A stretch of 64,000 nt of DNA from Bauldia sp. (GTDB lineage Bacteria; Pseudomonadota; Alphaproteobacteria; Rhizobiales; Kaistiaceae): assembly GCA_026126065.1 (NCBI GenBank), contig JAHCJY010000002.1, positions 620,001 through 684,000 on the forward strand, read 5' to 3'. The position numbers were made by a program, and so were the translations under genes. Below are positions 58,821 to 64,000 of the stretch, piece by piece (the first letter of the stretch is position 1; each line of letters starts with the position of its first letter). The notes under the pieces were generated by a model. It saw only the letters and a list, made by a program, of their open reading frames with translations, ran no database searches and was not told where the DNA came from.

Positions 58821-60140
58821 ATGACTGATGAGATCAGGACGACGGTGAAGCTGGGGAAGACGAAGGAGAAGGGCCTGTCGCGTCGCAGTCTGCTCAAGGG
58901 CGCGGCGGCGGTGGGCGGCGCGGCCCTCGGCTCGGGCGCCATCACGGGCTTCCCCACCATCTGGGCGCAGAACATCCGCAACATCACGCTTCGCCAGTTC
59001 GGCACCGGCGTGTCGAACCAGAACGCCGTGGCCGACAAGGTTCGGGAGGACCTCGGTTTCAGCCTCCAGATGACCGCGCTCGATTCTGACGCCGTCTCGC
59101 AGCGCGCCGTCACGCAGCCCGACAGCTACGACATCGCCGACATCGAATACTGGATCTGCAAGAAGGTCTTCCCGGCCGGCGTCATGCAGCCGATGGATGT
59201 CTCCCGCCTCACCTACTACGACCAGCTCGTCCCCCTCTTCATCGACGGCAAGCTGACGCCTGAATCGACGATCGCGCAGGGCACCGCCCCGCACACGGTC
59301 GGCTTCGTCGAGGGACCGGATTCGGTGACCTTCGCGTCGACGCCGACCAACTGGATGACGATGATCCCGACGATCTACAACGCCGACACGCTCGGCATCC
59401 GTCCCGACCTCGTCGGCCGGCCGATCACGTCGTGGGCCGACATCATGGACCCCGCCTTCCGCGGCAAGACCTCCATCATCAACGTCCCGTCGATCGGCAT
59501 CATGGATGCCGCCATGATCGCCGAGGCGATGGGCCGCGTGACCTATGTCGACAAGGGCAACATGACCCAGGCGGAGATCGACGCGACGGTCGAGGTTCTG
59601 CTCGAAGCCAAGCGCGCCGGCCAGTTCCGCGCCTTCTGGACGAGCTTCGACGAGTCGGTGAACCTCATGGCCTCGGGCGAGGTCGTCATCCAGTCGATGT
59701 GGTCGCCCGCGGTCGCCGCGGTCCGCTCGCGCGGCATTCCGTGCACCTACCAGCCGCTGCAGGAAGGCTACAGAGCCTGGGGCGGCGGCCTTGGCCTCGC
59801 GAAGCACCTCAGCGGCCTCGAGCTCGACGCGGCCTACGAGTACATCAACTGGTACATGTCGGGCTGGGTCGGCGCTTACCTCAACCGCCAAGGCTACTAC
59901 TCGGCGTGCCTTGCGACGGCGCGCGAATACATGTCCGAGGACGAGTGGGGCTTCTGGATGGAGGGCCAGCCGGCGCAGGGGGACATCCTGGCCCCCGACG
60001 GCACCGTGATGGAGCGCGCCGGCGCCGTCCGCGACGGCGGCTCGTTCGAGGACCGCATGGGCGCCGTCGCGTGCTGGAACTCGGTCATGGACGAGGACCG
60101 CTACATGGTCCGCCGCTGGAACGAATTCATCGCAGCCTAG
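58821..60140 (+). CDS. Spermidine/putrescine-type ABC receptor, Tat-exported
   Basis: 439 residues. A twin-arginine signal: LSRRSLLKGAAAVGGAALGS, so the protein is exported folded. The mature protein is a PotD/extracellular solute-binding (type II) domain: ITLRQFGTGVSNQNAVADKV, then a YDIADIEYWICKKVF strand, MTMIPTIYNADTLGIRP, ITSWADIMDPAFRGKTSIIN and the C-terminal VRRWNEFIA. The length is greater than that of E. coli PotD (about 348). Polyamine specificity is a family-level guess. A strong hairpin follows the stop, separating it from the permeases. Confidence 0.88.
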   Translation: MTDEIRTTVKLGKTKEKGLSRRSLLKGAAAVGGAALGSGAITGFPTIWAQNIRNITLRQFGTGVSNQNAVADKVREDLGFSLQMTALDSDAVSQRAVTQPDSYDIADIEYWICKKVFPAGVMQPMDVSRLTYYDQLVPLFIDGKLTPESTIAQGTAPHTVGFVEGPDSVTFASTPTNWMTMIPTIYNADTLGIRPDLVGRPITSWADIMDPAFRGKTSIINVPSIGIMDAAMIAEAMGRVTYVDKGNMTQAEIDATVEVLLEAKRAGQFRAFWTSFDESVNLMASGEVVIQSMWSPAVAAVRSRGIPCTYQPLQEGYRAWGGGLGLAKHLSGLELDAAYEYINWYMSGWVGAYLNRQGYYSACLATAREYMSEDEWGFWMEGQPAQGDILAPDGTVMERAGAVRDGGSFEDRMGAVACWNSVMDEDRYMVRRWNEFIAA

Positions 60141-60150
60141 CCCGCCGCTG

Positions 60151-60187
60151 TTGCGAGGCCGGGCTTCGCGGCCCGGCCTCTCTCGCA
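60151..60187 (+). terminator. Strong hairpin after the receptor gene
   Basis: TTGCGAGGCCGGGC (60151-60164) can pair with GCCCGGCCTC and CTCGCAA (60171-60187), giving a 10-bp perfect inner stem around TTCGCG and an extended outer stem, followed by AAA. It lies ten bases after the receptor stop and may reduce read-through into the permease genes. Confidence 0.65.
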
Positions 60188-60195
60188 AAAAGCCC

Positions 60196-60320
60196 GTCGT
60201 TCCGGGGCCGCCGCAGGCGGAACCCGGAACCCTTTGTTCCCGTGGCACCGCCCAAACCGCGAGTCATCACCCGATGAACAAAAGGTTCCGGCTCTCCGCT
60301 TCGCTCCGGCCGGAACGACG
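60196..60320. repeat. Intergenic inverted repeat, family B (copy 2), inside the ABC operon
   Basis: The left arm (60196-60240) reads GTCGTTCCGGGGCCGCCGCA then GGCGGAACCCGGAACCCTTT and GTTC. The right arm (60277-60320) inverts it with AACAAAAGGTTCCGG, CTCTCCGCTTCGCTCCGGC and CGGAACGACGGGG. The arms match copy 1 at 1871-2004. It sits between the receptor and permease genes and ends 76 bp before the permease start. Confidence 0.75.
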
Positions 60321-60395
60321 GGGTTCGTTTGAGAGAACGGAGGTCGATGGCTCATCCGGAGGAGCGGGCAGTCCGGGGCGGAAGGGCGCGCCGCG

Positions 60396-61253
60396 ATGAC
60401 GAGAATCCTCTCCCGCGCCTCGGCTTACCTGCAGGCGCTGCCGCTGACCGTCATCCTGCTCTTCTTCCTGGTCCTGCCGATCGGAATGCTGCTGGTCGTC
60501 AGCTTCTGGGACTACGACTTCATCCGGATGTATCCGGACTTCATCTGGCTCAACTACGACGAGGTCGTGAACTCGGCCGTCACGTGGCGGGTCTACGGGA
60601 ACACCCTGAAATACTGCCTGATCGTCTGGGCGCTCTGCCTCTTCATCGGCTTCTGGGTCGCCTACTTCCTCGCCTTCCACGTCCGGACGCTGACGATGCA
60701 GATGGCGCTGTTCCTCATCTGCACCGTGCCCTTCCTCACCTCCAACGTCATCCGCATGATCTCGTGGGTACCGCTTCTCGGCCGGAACGGGCTGCTGAAC
60801 CAGACCCTTCAGAACATGGGCCTCATCGACGAGCCGCTCGAGTTCCTCCTGTTCTCGGACTTCGCCGTGATCCTCGCGATGGTCCACCTTTTCACGCTCT
60901 TCATGGTGGTGCCGATCTTCAACACCATGATGCGGATCGACCGCTCGCTCATCGAGGCCGCGCGCGATGGCGGCGCGAACGGCCTCCAGATCCTGTGGAA
61001 CGTCATCATCCCGCTGACCAAGCCGGGCATCGCCATCGGCTCGATCTTCATCGTGACGCTCGTGATGGGCGACTTCGTCACCACGCGCTTCATGTCGGGC
61101 GGCCAGAGCGCATCGGTCGGAAGCATCATCTCGAACCAGATGGGCCTTCTCCAGTATCCGAGCGCCGCCGCGAACGCCGTCATCCTGCTCATCATCGTGC
61201 TCGTGATGGTCGGGGCGATCCTCCGCTTCGTGAACATCCGGAAGGAACTCTGA
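60396..61253 (+). CDS. Spermidine/putrescine-type ABC transporter, permease 1 (PotB-like)
   Basis: 285 residues with six membrane helices: LTVILLFFLVLPIGMLLVVS, YCLIVWALCLFIGFWVAYFL, MALFLICTVPFLTSNVIRMI and others to AVILLIIVLVMVGAILRFVN. The EAA loop IEAARDGGANGLQILWNVII followed by PLTKPGIAIGSIFIV contacts the ATPase. Start ATG 60396 has no strong Shine-Dalgarno motif visible. It follows the receptor gene after a hairpin and a large inverted repeat, so its expression could be lower than the receptor's. Confidence 0.9.
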   Translation: MTRILSRASAYLQALPLTVILLFFLVLPIGMLLVVSFWDYDFIRMYPDFIWLNYDEVVNSAVTWRVYGNTLKYCLIVWALCLFIGFWVAYFLAFHVRTLTMQMALFLICTVPFLTSNVIRMISWVPLLGRNGLLNQTLQNMGLIDEPLEFLLFSDFAVILAMVHLFTLFMVVPIFNTMMRIDRSLIEAARDGGANGLQILWNVIIPLTKPGIAIGSIFIVTLVMGDFVTTRFMSGGQSASVGSIISNQMGLLQYPSAAANAVILLIIVLVMVGAILRFVNIRKEL

Positions 61254-61254
61254 G

Positions 61255-62076
<822 letters not shown>

Positions 62077-62159
62077 GCCTCGACTGGCGGTGAGCGAAAC
62101 GCTCACCGGCTTGACCTGGCCGCGGGAGTCGCGATCTTGCATGCAGATCAGGGGGGCTC

Positions 62160-63182
62160 ATGCGCAAGTTCAGCACCGTTGCAGCGGCGGCGGCCGTTCT
62201 GCTGGGCCTCGCTTCGGCGGCGCCCGCCCAGGCGCCCGGCGCGCCCTACGACTTCAACGGCAGGACGATCCGTTTCCTCGTGGGGAATGCTGCCGGCGGT
62301 GTCAACGATACCGAGATGAGGCTCATCGGGCGCCATATCGTGAAGTACCTGCCAGGCCGTCCGAACATCGTGGTCCAGAACCTTCCCGGCGCCGGGGGCC
62401 TCCGGATGCTGGAATTCATGTCGCAGCTCGACCCCGTCGCGGAACCGGTCATCGCGCAAGTCTCGAGCGCCATCCCCTTCCAGGCGCGCGCTGGCGCTCT
62501 CGACGGGGTCTTCGATCCACGGACGGTCAACTGGGTCGGCGGCTTCCTTCGCAGCACGTCGATCTGCGTGGTGAGCACGCGGTCGGGCATCCAGACCTAC
62601 GAGGACCTCTACACCCGCCAGGTGACCTTCGGGGCCCTGTCGGCGACCGGGGTAACGGCAGCCAGCCTGGCGATCCTCCGGCAAGGGCTCGGGCTGCGCA
62701 TCCAGGCGGTCTACGGCTACGATTCGATCGCAACCATCGCGCTTGCAGTCGCCCGGGGCGAGATCGACGGCACATGCGGCCCCTACTCCTCATACCCGGT
62801 GACGCTCGCGCCGCTCGTCGAGGCGGGTGAAATGAAGCTCCTGCTCTACCTTGGCGCCGAACCACGCGACGACATCCCCGTGCCCTACGCCTACGATCTG
62901 CCCCTGGCCGCAGGTCAGGCGGAGTTCTTCGCGGCGATCCAGGCTGCGGTCGGTTTTGCGCGCCCGCTTGCCATCCCCGCCGGCGCCGACCCCGCCTATG
63001 TCGCCGCCATGCGTTCGGCCTTCGACCAGATGGTGGCGGACCCCGCCTTCATCGCCGAAGCCGCGACGCTGAACGTCGATCTCCGCTACCGAAACTTCGC
63101 GGAACTGGAGGCGATGACGGCGGCCCTCTATGCGACGCCCCAGCCGCTGGTCGACGAGATCAGGGTCTTCCTGTTCGAGTAG
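62160..63182 (+). CDS. Bug/TctC family tripartite transporter receptor
   Basis: 340 residues. A signal peptide (AAAAVLLGLASAAPAQA) precedes a type II periplasmic-binding domain of the Bug family: GRTIRFLVGNAAGGVNDTEM, YLPGRPNIVVQNLPGAGGLR, FGALSATGVTAASLAILRQG, VARGEIDGTCGPYSSYP and FARPLAIPAGADPAYVAAMR. The family usually works with TctAB membrane proteins; none are in the window. Bug receptors without membrane partners are common in some proteobacteria and may work in sensing. The gene lies downstream of the spermidine-type transporter and may share its transcript. Confidence 0.85.
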   Translation: MRKFSTVAAAAAVLLGLASAAPAQAPGAPYDFNGRTIRFLVGNAAGGVNDTEMRLIGRHIVKYLPGRPNIVVQNLPGAGGLRMLEFMSQLDPVAEPVIAQVSSAIPFQARAGALDGVFDPRTVNWVGGFLRSTSICVVSTRSGIQTYEDLYTRQVTFGALSATGVTAASLAILRQGLGLRIQAVYGYDSIATIALAVARGEIDGTCGPYSSYPVTLAPLVEAGEMKLLLYLGAEPRDDIPVPYAYDLPLAAGQAEFFAAIQAAVGFARPLAIPAGADPAYVAAMRSAFDQMVADPAFIAEAATLNVDLRYRNFAELEAMTAALYATPQPLVDEIRVFLFE

Positions 63183-63188
63183 GCCAAA

Positions 63189-64000
63189 ATGCTTCCCGAC
63201 GACTTTCGCTTCCCCACGCCGACGCGGGAGAACCTGCCGCGGCTCGCGCGTATTGCCTTCGACACCGGCGCAGTCCACTGCCGGGGCTGCCGCGACTATC
63301 ACCTGACCTGGCCATATCTCCGGGCAATGGGGCTCAACGGCGCGGGGCCGGAGTTCAATCTCCCGCTCCATGTCGAGATGCTTGGCCGCGTCGCTGCCGG
63401 CAGGCGAGACACCCGCTGGCTCCTTGCCGGATCCGCCGACGCCGGAGTGCTCGCCGCGGTCCAGGAAGCCATCACCGCCCTGCCGCCGGCGGGGCACGAC
63501 ATCACCGTCCTCGACCGCTGCCCGACGCCGCTCGCGCTGTGCCGGGACCATGCCGAATCGACCGACCTTGCGATCACGACGGTCGCCGCCGACCTCATGT
63601 CCTTCGATCCGCCGAAGCCGTTCGACGTCATCCTCGGCCATCAGGTGGTGCTGTTCTTCCGCGACGAGGACCGGCCCGCACTCTACCGCCGGCTCGCGTC
63701 CTGGCTCGACCCATCCGGCCGCCTGTGCCTCACCGTCGCCAACCAGACGCCGACCTCGAGCGGCACCGCCGACTTCCACGCGGATTTCAACCGCTGGCGC
63801 GTCGGCCGGATCCGCGCCGAAGCGGCGGCCGGCACCATCGACCTTCCGGAGGATGTTGAGATCTTCGTGGCGCGGATGGACCGCCGGCTGGAGAGGCTCA
63901 ACAAGGACGCCAGATTCGGCATCGCCCACTATGTGCGCCAGCTTGAAGAGGCGGGCCTTGCGGTCATCGAGGCAACGCCGATGCCCGACGCCGATCAGAC
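63189..64000 (+). CDS. SAM-dependent methyltransferase-like protein, partial (runs off the window)
   Basis: The frame from ATG 63189 is open to the last base, giving 270 residues so far. An N-terminal segment has a CxxC pair (VHCRGCRDYHLTWPYLRAM) before a class I methyltransferase core: TRWLLAGSADAGVLAAVQEA (motif I, with GSADAG in place of the usual GxGxG), DITVLDRCPTPLALCRDHAE with the ribose-binding Asp, TVAADLMSFDPPKPFDVILG, and LASWLDPSGRLCLTVANQTP. The substrate is unknown. It starts six bases after the Bug receptor stop and is probably in the same operon. Confidence 0.72.
   Translation, partial: MLPDDFRFPTPTRENLPRLARIAFDTGAVHCRGCRDYHLTWPYLRAMGLNGAGPEFNLPLHVEMLGRVAAGRRDTRWLLAGSADAGVLAAVQEAITALPPAGHDITVLDRCPTPLALCRDHAESTDLAITTVAADLMSFDPPKPFDVILGHQVVLFFRDEDRPALYRRLASWLDPSGRLCLTVANQTPTSSGTADFHADFNRWRVGRIRAEAAAGTIDLPEDVEIFVARMDRRLERLNKDARFGIAHYVRQLEEAGLAVIEATPMPDADQ

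Overview
The window is about 64 kb of GC-rich (roughly two-thirds G+C by eye) bacterial chromosome. Gene families point to an alphaproteobacterium, most likely of the Hyphomicrobiales (Rhizobiales): an Omp25/Omp31-type outer-membrane protein, an RpoH sigma-32, ExoD, Crp and receiver proteins of the rhizobial type, and an intergenic palindrome of the kind scattered through Rhizobiales genomes. The genus cannot be named from the sequence. Most of it reads as ordinary chromosomal housekeeping and transport, with one insertion sequence and several decayed gene fragments.

Layout. 1-2.0 kb: the 3' part of a copper P-type ATPase and a Met-rich DUF305 protein, then two large intergenic inverted repeats. 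2.1-5.6 kb: small envelope proteins, then an unusual divergent locus: a DnaA-domain-IV-like protein and an unknown protein on the minus strand, facing a small Cro/CI-type regulator and another unknown gene. Four GTGGA/TCCAC palindromes flank the regulator. 5.6-9.2 kb: a 5'-3' exonuclease-like protein, a single-domain response regulator and a UvrD-type helicase. 9.4-18 kb: secreted ricin-type lectin, TPR protein, ABC periplasmic receptor, pentapeptide fragment, ExoD, and a quinone oxidoreductase/LysR pair. 18-24.3 kb: outer-membrane barrels, exonuclease III with a decayed second 3' end, a VIT-family protein, an M50-like protein lacking its catalytic residues, and an ArsR-SRPBCC-GyrI-like cluster. 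24.4-30.5 kb: an amine oxidase, a translationally coupled oxidative pentose phosphate operon (gnd-zwf-pgl) and an RluD-like pseudouridine synthase. 30.5-34 kb: a PepSY-like duplicated secreted protein, three tandem MliC-like lipoproteins and rpoH. 34-40 kb: a glycosyltransferase, a complete IS481-family element with a 6-bp target duplication, a metallo-beta-lactamase-fold hydrolase, a fourth MliC-like lipoprotein, DUF808 and YaiI. 40-41.1 kb: tRNA-Glu(CTC) with a clear promoter, flanked by remnants of a DUF892 ferritin-like gene and a ribonucleotide reductase beta gene.

41-64 kb: a large-subunit catalase divergent from a receiver-Crp fusion regulator; a polar amino acid ABC transporter; DNA polymerase IV; a three-gene translationally coupled two-component system; an ATP-grasp-like/amidinotransferase pair; a GntR regulator with uracil phosphoribosyltransferase; a spermidine/putrescine-type ABC transporter interrupted by a strong hairpin and a large inverted repeat; a Bug-family receptor; and a methyltransferase cut by the window end.

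No complete prophage, CRISPR array, toxin-antitoxin pair or recognised defence system was seen. The best candidates for something undescribed are the operator-flanked regulator/DnaA-like locus (3.1-5.6 kb), the family of MliC-like lipoproteins, the receiver-Crp fusion beside katE, and the ATP-grasp/amidinotransferase pair.
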